Below, one piece after another: positions 37,090-47,705 of a stretch of 64,000 nucleotides of DNA (position 1 is the stretch's first letter; each line of letters starts with the position of its first letter). Both the position numbers and the translations under genes were made by a program. The DNA is taken from the NCBI RefSeq assembly GCF_022539505.1, contig NC_061514.1:218945837-219009836 (forward strand), in the 5' to 3' direction. Origin of the DNA: Lolium rigidum. Lineage: Eukaryota > Streptophyta > Magnoliopsida > Poales > Poaceae. The notes beneath the pieces are model-generated. The model had not been told where the DNA came from. It worked only from the letters and a program-made list of their open reading frames with translations, and did no database searches.

Positions 37090-38020
37090 ATCCTGCTAAT
37101 TTCTAGTTCATTGCTAACTTTAAGCGATTGAACATTTTGGTTTGCATTCCCTGCTCTGTAGATGTAGCCATCATAAATTCTATCTTGCTCAGTCGTTGTT
37201 ACAAAAATTATAGGCTGCTACTATTTTGTTCATGCCAATCTTGTTCTCCCCGAACATGTTGGTTTGCATTCCTCGTAGTACAGGTGATGCCATTGTTATT
37301 TCTATCTACTTCATCGTAAGCTAACAAAGTAACTGCCTGCTATTAGTTCCTGCATGCTATCGCTCTGCCATCCTGCAGACTGCAGTACAAATTTATTTGA
37401 ACTTGTCACAGCAGCTACTTCTATTATAATTTTGTCTGCCATCTGATTCTTCAAAAGCTGCAATATTAACTTGTGTCTCTTAATTGGCATGGCACTCACA
37501 TATAGAATGGTGAACATATTGGTGTGCATTCCCTCTTCTACAAGTTCACAGGTGATCCCACTATATTCCGTTTCGGTCCATCCTAAGCCGTAGCATTAAC
37601 TATCCTCTATGTGTTGCTCATTACAACTTTATATCCCGAAACAAATTGATTTGTTTCCCTTATCTACAAGTTTATGAGTGATGCCATTATAACTCCTATA
37701 TGTTTTATTCCTAGCTATTATAGTAACATCCTGCTATTATTTAGTTCATGGCCAATTTTAAGTAATTGCACATGTTGGTTCGCATTCCCTGCTCTATAGC
37801 TTTTGGCATCGTAACTTCTATATTTGGTTTACATTCCCTGCTCTGTAGATCTAGCCATCATAACTTTATCTTGCTCAGTCGTTGTTACAAACATTATGGC
37901 CTGCTACTATGTTGTTTGTGCCAATTTTTTACTCCATGAACATGTTGGCTTGCATTCCCTGTACTACAGGTGATGCCATTGTTTTGTATCTAGTTCATTG
38001 TAAGCTAACAAAGTAAGGAC
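37090..38020. repeat. Duplicated intron-like tract
   Basis: The stretch at about 37100-37325 is repeated at about 37745-38010 with moderate divergence. Both contain gcattccctgctct, tcttgctcagtcgttgttac and caggtgatgccattgtt. A weaker copy lies in between near 37505-37720. Confidence 0.7.
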
Positions 38021-38054
38021 TTAGTTTGGCATGCTATCACTATGCTATCTAGCC

Positions 38055-38596
38055 TGTTGTCGAGGGTATTCCTCAGCAATGCCCTCCGATTGGGGCTTAG
38101 GGTTGACGGAATCCTGTAGGCTGACACGAGACATCGGTTAACAGACAAGCGGGGAGAGCGATTTACCCAGGTTCGGGGCCCTCGATGAGGTAAAACCCTT
38201 ACGTCCTGCCTATCTGATCTTGATTATGAAAGTATTGGGTTACAATGGGGTGCCGAAGGTTTCGGCTGTGGTTTCGTCGAGAGGCTAAGTGCTACGTGGA
38301 CCTAGCTCTAGACTTGCGGTGGCTAAAGTTGCTAAGATTGATTGTGTCCCTCGGTAGCCCCTCTCCTGGCCCTTATATTGGGTGCCAGGTCTCAAGAGTT
38401 CTGTCCGGGTACGACTAGATTACAAAATCCCTAGTCCTAAACTTTCCTTGTTCGGTTCCTCTTCGTCTTGTTCTTCAAGGAATCTCTTCGGCACCGCCGT
38501 AGTGGCCCACCTTGCCATCGGATGTCTTCACGGGCCTCCAGTTGGGCCGCACGGGATAGGGCAATAACAATTACCCGAAGGGTAATGCCCACGTCA
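38055..38596 (-). repeat. 3' LTR of the Tat-lineage element
   Basis: On the minus strand it starts TGACGTGGGCATTACCC and ends in CCTCGACAACA, so it has TG...CA ends. It includes the phrase cattgctgaggaataccctc known to me from many Triticeae LTRs. The outer end could instead be three bases in (38058). Preceding bases (tagcc) would be the target duplication, but its partner is not visible. Confidence 0.75.
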
Positions 38597-39617
38597 GTAG
38601 CCCCCGAGTGTCTAGCCGAAGATATTTCGGGTAGAGACTGAAGCATGCCTCCATCAAATGTTCTTTTCTCTTGATAGTTCTTGTCCATCTTGTAACAACA
38701 TCTTCTTCTTCCATCGGGTGCGGGTTCAGCGCTCCCGATGGGAGTATCCCCCGAGTCTAGGTACAGATGCTTGCAATCCGTGCGTAGACTCAAGTTGTAC
38801 CACTCGAACTTTTTCTTCTGCCGAAGCTTTCTGCAATTCTTCATAGGTCATCCGATACATTTATATCGGGTCTTCAAATTCTGCATCTTTTTAACGCGTA
38901 AAGGATATTGAGTAGCATGCCCGGCTTTGCTGGTTAACTGCTGAAGGCAAAACAATGCTACCCTACACAGAATCACGTCCCTGGGCATGATCCTGGAATG
39001 CAAGAAAGTTTGTCGGGTGCGCGTCCAGCGCTCCCGATGGGAGTAGCCCCCGAGTCTAGGTCATTCCGTCCCTTTTCTTCAAATATTTCTTCACGTCCTT
39101 CTTCGCAGGAGAATCTTCGAGTCCTCGTTTCTCGAATGCGCGTTCAGCGCTCCCGATGGGAGTAGCCCCCGAGTCTAGGTACGGATACTTGCAATCCATG
39201 CGTAGATTCAAGTTGTACCACTCGACGGTTTTGGTTTTTCCTCGGATACTTCCAGCGAGCTTCATGATGTCACTGATGACGTAATTACTATTGCAATTCT
39301 GACTGACAGGACACGACCTGTTGGGCCCATCCTGCTTCTGCACTGTTCTGTTTTAAGAAGTGACGCTACTTGCGTGCGGTTACCAAGGTGTCTCCTCGAT
39401 TTCCAGGATCAATGATGAAAAAAGGGTCCTCTTAATAAATTGAAAGTAATGACATGTGCCCGCTCAATCCTCAGGGTTTTTCATACTTTATAATCTTTCG
39501 GGGCAAACTTCTCCCTTTCCACAATCCATCGTTGCATCCTCTTCCTTCTTCATTCATCTTTTTCATCCATAACCACTGCGCCACCACTGCCATTTCTAGA
39601 TCTCCTTAGATATAAAA
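38597..39617 (-). repeat. Polypurine-tract region with repeated PPT-like hairpin units
   Basis: Directly inside the LTR the minus strand reads CACTCGGGGGCTAC, a likely polypurine tract for plus-strand priming. The core gggagtagcccccgagtcta (minus: PPT-like) recurs near 38740, 39045 and 39162, each preceded by the small inverted repeat gctcccgatgggag. Two of these units share a further 80 bp (38727-38815 and 39144-39225). The rest of the stretch is non-coding and probably the promoter and 5' leader of the antisense ORF. Confidence 0.7.
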
Positions 39618-39878
39618 ATGGTGAAGAAGAAGAGCTCCACTCTTGCCACCAGTGCTGCGAGCAGCGGTGCCGCCGCCAAGACTTCTCCGAAGCCGTCGAT
39701 GAAAGGCGTTCTAGATGTTCCTCCTCCAGTTCCGGCGCCACCAGCACCGTCGAGCTCCACGGCTGGACCCATCCCCGGTGATTGGCCGGCGTCCACTACC
39801 ACAAAGCGTGACGAAAAGAGGGCTCAGAGCCTTGGATTAGTCTCTTCGGACGAGGGGAATGTGATTCTCCCAGGTGCG

Positions 39879-40290
39879 CACTACTAGGGAAAGCCTTATA
39901 GCAGCACTCCTTACCGCCGGCGAGTACGGTTTGAAAATGCCGGCGGTAAGATCTTCCAGGGTGGCCTAACCCTACCGCCGGCGAGCTGAACGCAAGGCGC
40001 CGGGGGTGAGGGCTTTACCGCCGGCGAACAGGAAAATGCAAATGCCGGGGGTAATGAGTGGCTCGGCGGGCCACCCAGCCTGCCCTTACCGCCGGCGTTT
40101 TATGCCCAAATCGCCGGGGGTAGCGGGTTGTACCGCCGGCGAACCCGAGAATGCAAATGCCGGGGTAACAAGTGGCTGGGTGGGCCACCCATCCCGCACT
40201 TACCGCCGGCGTTTAGTGGGCCGTAGGTGCCGGCGGTAATGGGCCCTACGGCGGCAAACGCGCATGTTGGCGCCGGCGGTAACCTGGGCT
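39879..40290. repeat. Left subterminal repeats of CACTA-1
   Basis: About 13 copies of a motif of the type TACCGCCGGCG occur, alternating direct and inverted (for example taccgccggcga then gccggcggtaa), so neighbouring copies can pair into hairpins with 15-30-base loops. These are the expected binding sites for the element's own DNA-binding protein. Confidence 0.85.
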
Positions 40291-40740
40291 TGGCCATTTA
40301 ATTAGCTAGCCCGGCCAGCCACCTACCACCACCCTCACACACTCATATGTGATGGAAAATCAACCCAAGCACTTGTTATCTCATTCCCCCACCCATTTTA
40401 GCTATTTCAACCAACAAAATATGATGTATTTGAGCAAATCATGCACTACCTAGCCCCTCTAGCATGATTTGCATGATCTGGATCTAGATCTATCTCCTCC
40501 CACCACCTTTTCCACTAGATCTAGCTATTTCTAGATCTCTAGATCTGTCGAGCATAAAAGTCGACGTGTGGCGTCTCTCCGGTGCTTTTGGACGTCGCGT
40601 CAACTAATAGGTATATAGCTAATGAGTGGAATGTTCATGAGTTGGTGAAAATTCACGGTTTTATGTCACTAGTGATGGGAAAAGATGCGGTTCCATATAT
40701 GTAAATGCATTGTTTTGCATTTGTTGACGTGTGCAGGAAC

Positions 40741-40855
40741 ATTGAGTTGCCAATGTTTTGCCGGAATGTTGATTAACTTCCGTTCCGGCGAATTTTGGAA
40801 CTCCAGCATGACAATATTTAGCAAAGGTCATGCCGAATTTTTTCCGTGAAAACCG
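40741..40855 (+). repeat. Upstream segment of tnpD, shared with the upstream region of the second ORF
   Basis: About 110 bp, including gccggaatgttgattaactt and agcaaaggtcatgccgaatt, reappears at 47239-47350 with roughly three quarters identity by eye. Both copies follow a gcagg acceptor-like site and lie upstream of a transposon gene. Confidence 0.75.
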
Positions 40856-40895
40856 AGACGGCGGTGTAATCAATTATCTTGTCTTGTAGGCGGCG

Positions 40896-43800
40896 ATGGT
40901 CATCGCGATGAGGGAAAGCGTCGTGGATAGATACGTGGAACGCGCGACGGCCGACATGTATCGAAAAAAGCGAAAGGATATAATGTGTCCTTGTCGAAGA
41001 TGCAAGCTAGGATCGTTGTTTGACCCCTTCTCGAGCATAGTGAATCAACACCTGCTCGGTATAGTTTCATGGAGGGGCATACTCGGTGGATGAGTGATGA
41101 TGGAGATGATGATATCGATGGTGATGGAGATGATGATGGTGGAGATGATGATAACGAAGGTGATGGAGAGGATGCCCCACACGACAATGGAGACGAGGTT
41201 GAAGAGGATGGCGCACACGTTGATGGTGATCAAGAAGGCCGGGAAGAGCATGCGGCCGACGAGGACATGAGTAGAAATACCCCGCTAACCGCGGCCGTGC
41301 GAGACCGTCATGTTCAAGAACTTCTTCTCGAGCAACACATCGACCGACCCCAAAATCGCCGGTAGACGGAAGGCTAAGCTAGATCAACTCGAGGTAGACT
41401 CGAGAACTCCGTTGTACGATGCAGCTCGTGGGACGGAGGAGAGCCGTCCGAGATACGCTCTCGATATTATGGAGATGAAGGCAAAGCACAAATGGACGGA
41501 CACAAGCGTGGACGAACTCTTCGGATACTTGAAGATCCACTTTCCTAAAGATAACACGTGTGCCGGTAGCCTACAGGAGGCCAAGAAAATCGTGTGCCCT
41601 CTCGATTTACCGCACCGTAAATACCACGCATGCATCGGTGATCTGCGTAATATATCGGAACGAGCATGCCAATCTCGATACATGCCCACAGTGTGGCGAA
41701 TCTCGATACAAGAGAGGGACAAAAAAATCTCCTCGAAAAGTTGTGTGGTACTTCCCGCTCACGCCCGTCCGCGGCGGTACTTCGTGGACCCCAAGGAAGC
41801 AAAGCTCATGCGGCGGCACGCGGAAAGAAAGGAGGCGGTGATGCGTGATGTAGAACGGGTTGAAAACCCAGTGCTAACACACCCTTCGGATGCAAGCCGA
41901 TGGAAAACATTAGACGATGAGTATTACGAAGAATTCGGGAAAGAACCAAGGAACATCGAGGTTGGGTGCGAGCACCGACGGACTCAATCCGTTTGGGAAC
42001 CAAAGCAGCAAGCACAAAGACCTGGCCCGTGTTTGTATGGATGTACAACCTCCCTCCATGGCTATGCCTCGAAGAAGAAGTACATACACATGAGTATGCT
42101 AATCCAAGGGCCGACGCAGCCGGGGAGCGATATCAACACCGTATCCGGAGCTATTGAAGGAGGAGCTAGTCACTCGTGGGAGGAAGGGACAGAAACTTGG
42201 GACGCCTACGGACAAGAAACTTTCCGTATGAAAGCCGCACCGTTGACGACGGTGCGGAGACTATCTTGGATACGGATATATCGCGTGCCGAGTGTGCCAC
42301 GGACACAAGGAATGTGTGAGGTGCATGGAAAAGACGCCATTTTTACGAATCTGGGTAAGGATCCCGGGTCTTCAAAAACCGTCTACATGAGGCATCGAAT
42401 GTGGCTTCCCAAGAATGACCCGTGGAGGAAGCGTGGAGACCTGTTCAATGGGAAGGATGAGGTCGAGGGACCTCCACCTAGGCGAAGCGGCGAAGAGATA
42501 GATACTCTGTTGAAAAACTCGGAAAGAGCTGCCCTCCGGCGGGTAAGATAAAGATCCGAGAGCGGAAGAAAGGAGACAAGAGAAAGAAAAAGAAAAAGGA
42601 ACCCGGGCCGCTCTTGGGGGTATGGAAAAGGAGGTCCGTGTTTTGGGACTTGCCGTACTGGAAGATCCTCGGTACGTCTCATAGCCTTGATGTCATGCAT
42701 ATCACGAAGAACGTGTGCGAGAGCTTGCTTGGCACTGTGCTCAACATGCCGAAGAGGACCAAAGATGGGTCGAAAGCAAGACACGACCTGATGACCCTTG
42801 ATATCAGAAAAGAGCTTCATTTCGCCCAGGTTGACCAGGAAACCGAGGAGGAGGAGACGGATGGTCGCAAACGCAAAAGGGTGGCCAAGCAGCGCGAAAC
42901 TCCTCGCCCCTCCCGCTTCACTCTAAATCCCGATGAGATCGAACAATTCTTCAAGTGCCTACTAGAAGTCAAATTTCCCCTAGGCTACGCGGGGCGATAC
43001 GCGAGATGGCTGGACCCGACGAAAAAAATCTTCGAGCGGGATGAAGTCTCATGGCTGTCATGTCATGATGACGCAGAATACTTCCGGTTGCTATCCGAGG
43101 GATAATGGAACCGCACGTTCGTGCGACGCTGGCTCGACTCGTGTAACGTCTTCGACGTCATCACTCGAAAGTCGATAACCGTCAAGAAACTCGGGAGGCT
43201 GCAGGAAGAGATCGTCACCATCCTATGCGACATGGAGATGTACTTCCCGCCCGCATTCTTTGACATCATGGTCCATCTGCTGGTGCATATAGTGGACGAT
43301 ATCGAGGATCTTGGGCCCGCGTTCCTTCACAACATGATGGCGTTAGAAAGAATGAACGGCTTCATCAAAGGATATGTTCGTAACGGGGCACATCCGGATG
43401 GAAGCATCGTCCGGGGCTTTCTCACCGAGGAGTGCATCTCTTTCTGCAAGAATTATTTAAACGAGGACGACCCACGTCCGGTTGGATTGCCCGCCAACAA
43501 GCACCTCGCGGATTCGAGGGAGTAGGCCACAACGCGCGGGGAGGGAACTCGACGCCGATCAAGATGATAGGAGAACGAGACTTTAACGGGGCCCACTTAG
43601 TAGCACTACGAGCACATGAACGAGGTAGAGCCTTGGGTGGATCGAGCACATAAACATGATCAAGAGCAGGGCTGACAAGCCGATGACGGAACAAGAGGTA
43701 TTTAGAGCGCACAACTCCTCTTTCGCGAGCTGGTTCAAAGACCAGATTGATGCCAATCCCCACCAATGGCAAGCGACGTAGACAAAATGATATTGGCCTT

Positions 43801-44408
43801 GTCTTATGGGCCCGCCCCCAACCTCATGACTTATCGAAGTACGACATCAACGGTTACACATTCTCCACGAGAGGAGAGAGACAAAAAAGCGACTACGGAA
43901 CTCGGGTGTGACGATGGAATCGTACACGGGTGAAGAGAAGAAAAGGTACTACGGAAGGATCGAGGAAATCGGGAGCTCGACTACGTCGGGGAGAAGCTAC
44001 CGATGTTTCGTGTCGGATGGGCTACGGACGTCACAAAAGAAGATGCGTATGTCACCACCATGCGACTGCCCCCAAATCCAAAACCAAGAACCCCACCGCG
44101 CAAAATGAGCCTTGGGTATTGGCTAAGCACGTCGAGCAATGCTTCTTCATAAGCCGACCCGTCAAGGCCCAGCCAGTGTTGTCGTAAGGAGAGGAAAAAG
44201 GGCCCTCGTCGGAATGGATGGAGTGGCCGACGAGCAAGACTTCGACGGCCTCGTCGGAGACCCAATGATGGAAGAACCCGATGAAGACGATAGAACCTAC
44301 ACACTAAGAAGAAGAAGGACGACGCTACCTAGGTCAAGTGTTCCTCCGTACACAAGGAGTCGCGACGATACCGGTGGGGTCACAAGGACCAAGCGGAAGG
44401 GACTTTGA
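40896..44408 (+). pseudogene. tnpD-type CACTA transposase (Transposase_21), degenerate
   Basis: The ATG at 40896 follows an acceptor (cttgtag). The N-terminus carries a CPCRRCK cysteine cluster, then a long Asp/Gly/Glu-rich stretch (about 41090-41260). The core follows in pieces: KAKHKWTDTSVDELFGYLKI, LRRYFVDPKEAKLMRRHAER in part, DDEYYEEFGKEPRNI, KKYIHMSMLIQGPTQPG, TVYMRHRMWLPKNDPWRKRG, VFWDLPYWKILGTSHSLDVM, RNGAHPDGSIVRGFLTEECI. The order matches the TNP2-like transposase family plus its conserved C-terminal part, ending near 44408. At least eight frame changes are needed to follow it, some within single motifs, so it is a pseudogene. An intact protein would be about 1,100 residues and act in the nucleus on the element's ends. 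Confidence 0.88.
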
Positions 44409-44699
44409 AGTCATTTATGTATTTCTAATAATTATCTCTCGAACAACCATTTGTCCGTCTCAAGACCATTTGTCCTTCTCAAGTGTATCCTAAATTTATG
44501 TCTCGGTTTTTTATCGGATGTCGCCGAAAGGACTTTGAAGTCATTCAAGAATTAAAATCCTAAATTTATGTCTCACATTTTATCCTTCATTTAATTTTTA
44601 TCGGATGTCGCCAAAAGGACTTTACAATTTATCCAAAAATAAACTAGAAACAACAAAAAAGGTCTTAGAAAAGGGGAAAAAAGGTGGCTTTTTATGCAC
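44409..44699. repeat. 3' region of tnpD with a local duplication
   Basis: A phrase, tcggatgtcgcc followed by aaaggacttt, occurs near 44514 and 44603, and ggactttgaagtcatt near 44399 and 44530. The stretch is AT-rich and non-coding and most likely tnpD's 3' untranslated region. Confidence 0.55.
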
Positions 44700-44765
44700 C
44701 CACAAGGATTCGAACCTTGGGTGTTATGGCTGTGCACGGGAGTGGCACCATCGGGCTAACGAATG
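44700..44765 (-). other. tRNA-like segment with pol III A and B boxes in CACTA-1
   Basis: On the minus strand GTTAGCCCGATGGTGCC (44760-44744) resembles an A box and D-arm, and GGTTCGAATCC (44716-44706) is a consensus B box in a perfect T-arm-like stem (caagg/ccttg). The A-to-B spacing of about 44 bases matches that of the CACTA-2 copy at 4771-4843. A full cloverleaf was not confirmed. Confidence 0.5.
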
Positions 44766-44811
44766 GGTTTTGACTAATGTGCATGGTTTACGTAACTTAA
44801 GGGAATAAAAC

Positions 44812-44922
44812 ATACCCCCGGCGAAATGGACGTTTCCGCCGGTGGAAACCGCGAGTTGGTCCCACTCGTTAGTGACAGAAAGTTACCGCCGGCGTTTACG
44901 CCAAAACGCCGGGGGTAGGCAT
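44812..44922. repeat. Internal cluster of CACTA-1 subterminal motifs
   Basis: Four copies of the subterminal motif (tacccccggcga, ccgccggtgg, taccgccggcgt, cgccgggggta) lie in the middle of the element, between tnpD and the captured region. They may mark an older element end or a recombination junction. Confidence 0.6.
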
Positions 44923-46099
44923 TCCACGACTTAGTCGTGTGTGGCCGTCGTTCCCCACACACGCACGAGCAAAATTCCCCCTGCGCCGCCGTCGTCGATC
45001 CGCCTCTCCCCTGCGTCGCCGTCGTTCCGCCTCTCCCCTGCCGCCGTCGATCCGCCTCTCCCCTGTCGCCCTCCACCGCAGGTGCGCCCCTCCCCGCCTC
45101 CTCTCTCCATTGCGCCGCCGTTCCTCACCTCGCCTCGTCGCCCTCCGTCGCAGCAGCTCCCACCGAAAGCTCCCCACCGCACGTATCTCCTGCCGCCGTC
45201 GTCGATCCGCCGTCGCCGCCTCCCCCAAATCCCCCACCGCACGCTCAAGCTCGTCTGCTGCCGCCTTCCCCAGACCGCCGCCGTCGTCAGCAACCTCGTC
45301 GACGTCGGCTGCTGTCTCCACGGTGCGCCCTCTCCTCTCGCCCCCTCTCCTCGCTCGAGCCCGGCCTCTGTTTCGGCGCACGCCACCAGCCGGCCGCCGC
45401 TCTCTCACTCGCTTGTAAGCACAAGGTATATAACATTCAACATGGCATGCAAAAGCTTCAGAATCGACTAAAAATAGAGTAATCAGGCATTTGCTTGAAC
45501 CAGGCGAGGAGGAGCGAGTTTAGCAAAAAAAAAGGGCAAATGCCTATGATTTACTCGGACCCCATGTGGTTTCCTTGAAAAAAGAATGTACTGAAACTCT
45601 GAAATGAATATTTAGGCATGCAATACGCAATATTACTAGTTGGTTGTTGTCCATGTTGTCTTAAGTAGAAAAACGAAAAGCATGACAAGCGAACACATGT
45701 TTAAGCTCGATGATTGTAGTACTAGGGGCTCACAACACTATGGAGCAATGGCTTTCGGCTCTTGAAAGTACTTTTGCACTCCTTTTCCCTTTTCTACTTA
45801 TCATACCACAAGGGCACAGCTCCGTATGAGGCTTGTACTTGTGTAGCAAGTTTGGGAGTCCTTTAATCCTTGTTCTCTTACTTTGCTACTTTAAGCCACT
45901 AAGTATACTTGTATAAGAAAAATGTAGTCTTATCACCAGAACTTGTTGATTCATAGATGTAATTAATGTTCAAAAAGAAGTACAAACATCCATCTTAGTG
46001 TCATAAGATCTATGTTCATGTGAACATGTCAACGGTAAAGAGTGCTCCTAAGAACAGTTGGGAGTAAAAAAAGTGGGTTGTAGAAAAGACGCAACTTAC
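44923..46099. other. GC-rich tract then AT-rich non-coding DNA, probably captured host sequence
   Basis: From 44965 to 45415 the sequence is almost pure CCG/CGC/TCC, with open frames in several phases that encode only Pro/Ser/Arg low-complexity peptides. This looks like a grass 5' leader or first exon. From 45420 to 46099 I see no gene; the composition is intron-like. Confidence 0.5.
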
Positions 46100-46491
46100 T
46101 TGATTCTCAAGAGTATCATTTTTCTGTCTCAATGACAATACTTGCTGCATTAATGAAAGAAGCTTAAGTATATGGTCAGAAACACATCCAAGGATTAGTA
46201 AGACGAAAACCTAACCTTTTCAAGATCATCATTTGGAACAACAATCTCTGGTGCATAGAGGTTGATAATGTTCTTTTGCCTATATATCTTGCCACACTGA
46301 GGACACTGATTAAACAATAACAATCATGGTCATCGAGAAGTATTTCTCCCAATAACAGTGTGCAGTGCACTTGAAGATGTGATTCTGAACTAGGGGTTAT
46401 TGACCAGCATACCGTGGCAGTTTTCTTCCCACACTGTAATAACCATTTCTCTAAACAAGACCTGCCGTAGACATGCCCGCAAGGAATGCAG
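46100..46491 (-). pseudogene. Three exons of a RING-finger E3 ligase (RFWD3-like) captured by CACTA-1
   Basis: Minus-strand exons 46491-46413 (CIPCGHVYGRSCLEKWLLQC), 46305-46216 (CPQCGKIYRQKNIINLYAPE) and 46144-46100 (QVLSLRQKNDTLENQ) are each bounded by AG and GT. They join in one open frame with no stop. The Cys/His spacing C-x2-C-G-H-x5-C then C-P-x-C is the second half of a C3HC4 RING, and the VVPNDDLEK-QVLSLRQKN tail matches, from memory, plant RFWD3-type proteins, where it leads into a coiled coil and WD40 repeats. The first CxxC pair and the WD40 part are missing, so no functional ligase can be made. It runs opposite to both transposon genes. Confidence 0.78.
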
Positions 46492-47238
46492 CTGCAAGTA
46501 GAGTATCGCACTGTCAGCAATTCAAGATCTCATACCAGGATGAGTTGTTTTGAGGGCTACAGACGGTTAGTTGAAAACATACATCCATGGGATTCTGTAT
46601 AGTAGTGTTGATTTTGTATAGTAATCTTTTTTATATTCATGGAATACACGGTTACTTAAAAAAGCAATCAATTTGACGTTCTGTTGTGAGTAGCTATGCC
46701 CACCTCGACCACGCGCAATCCAGATAACAATCTACTTGGTCAAATAACCTGATTACTGTCACTGCAACTGAGTATATTACTCTTTAGATAAATAGCGTTG
46801 AGTTATTAGCCTGTAAGATGTAATTACAGTGAAACAAGAGGCAAATTACGATTTCAGAACATGTTCTGTTAGACTGCAATATTTATTTTGCAATTCTGGA
46901 CTGATGAATAAGCTTCTTTGCTATGTGCAGCTCCTCCCGTCGCAGCAGCTCACGCCCGCCTCTCCAGCCCGCCGACCAGGTGCCAACCGCCGCAGGAACT
47001 GCCGCAGGAACAAGCTGCCCGCCTCTCCGACCTCGTCTTCACCGCTCACTCCTCCAGCAGCTCAAGGTAATTAGAATGATGATGAATGTGAAATGGCATA
47101 GCTGTTTGCATATGCTGTGAAGTGGCATGACCTGTTTGCATATGCTGTGAAGTGGCATATAAATGCTGTGAAATGAGTTGAGTGTATCCTATGCATCTCT
47201 ATGGCATGGCATATCCTGTGAAATCTCTCTGCAGGTAC
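46492..47238. other. Non-coding DNA flanking the captured fragment
   Basis: This contains intron-like DNA upstream of the RING exons, then at 46930-47066 a GC-rich Pro/Ala/Arg-coding stretch between a plus-strand acceptor (tgtgcag) and a ggtaatt donor-like site. Near 47095-47230 there are degenerate repeats of the type atgctgtgaartggcat. I cannot assign a product. Confidence 0.45.
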
Positions 47239-47366
47239 ACATTGAGTGTCCATGTTTCGCCGGAATGTCGATTAACTTCCGTTTCAGCGAATTTCGGGCA
47301 CTCCGGCATGACCATTTTTAGCAAAGGTCATGCCGAATTTTCGCAGTGGATTTTCACCTAGTAGTG
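47239..47366 (+). repeat. Copy of the tnpD upstream segment, ending in a CACTA-terminus-like sequence
   Basis: The segment pairs with 40741-40855. It ends with CCTAGTAGTG at 47357-47366, the reverse complement of the left terminus CACTACTAGG of CACTA-1. This suggests either a buried element end or an element terminus duplicated inward. Confidence 0.6.
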
Positions 47367-47399
47367 TTAAGATGGATTAGAATAGCAGGTCAATCTAGT

Positions 47400-47705
47400 A
47401 ATTAAATTCAACTGAAACAAATGCTATGTATAACTAAAGTTCAGTTTTAACAAGTGCTATGTAAGCTGAAACAAATGCAATCTGTATAACTAAAACAAGT
47501 GCAACTACGTAACTATGTAACAAGTGCAACTACGTAACTCTCGTAAACAAATGCAACTCCGTAACTCCGTATAACTTGAAACAAGTGCAACTCCGTAACT
47601 ATGTAACAAGTGCAACTACTGTAACTCTGTAAACAAATGCAACTGCGTAACTCGTATAAGCTGAAACAAGTGCAACTGCAGTAACTCCGTATAACTGAAA
47701 CAGTT
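47400..47705. repeat. Degenerate tandem repeats of about 30 bp
   Basis: Some eight or nine loose copies of a phrase of the form gaaacaagtgcaactacgtaac recur with variable spacing. There is no coding sign. They lie in the leader or first intron of the second ORF. Confidence 0.75.

Larger units (their letters stand above)
36260..38054. other. DNA between CACTA-2 and the Tat-lineage element
   Basis: This is the oldest visible background. It holds a CT/CCG-rich leader-like tract (36350-36650), one candidate exon (36871-37001) and a duplicated intron-like tract. It looks like the 5' part of another plant transposon-type gene whose remainder was displaced by the Tat-lineage element, but no second exon is in the window. 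Confidence 0.45.

Noticed and set aside
44940..45480. Several 150-180-codon frames in the GC-rich tract of CACTA-1
   Set aside because: Three plus-strand and two minus-strand frames are open at once, and all encode low-complexity Pro/Ser/Arg peptides. This is composition, not coding.
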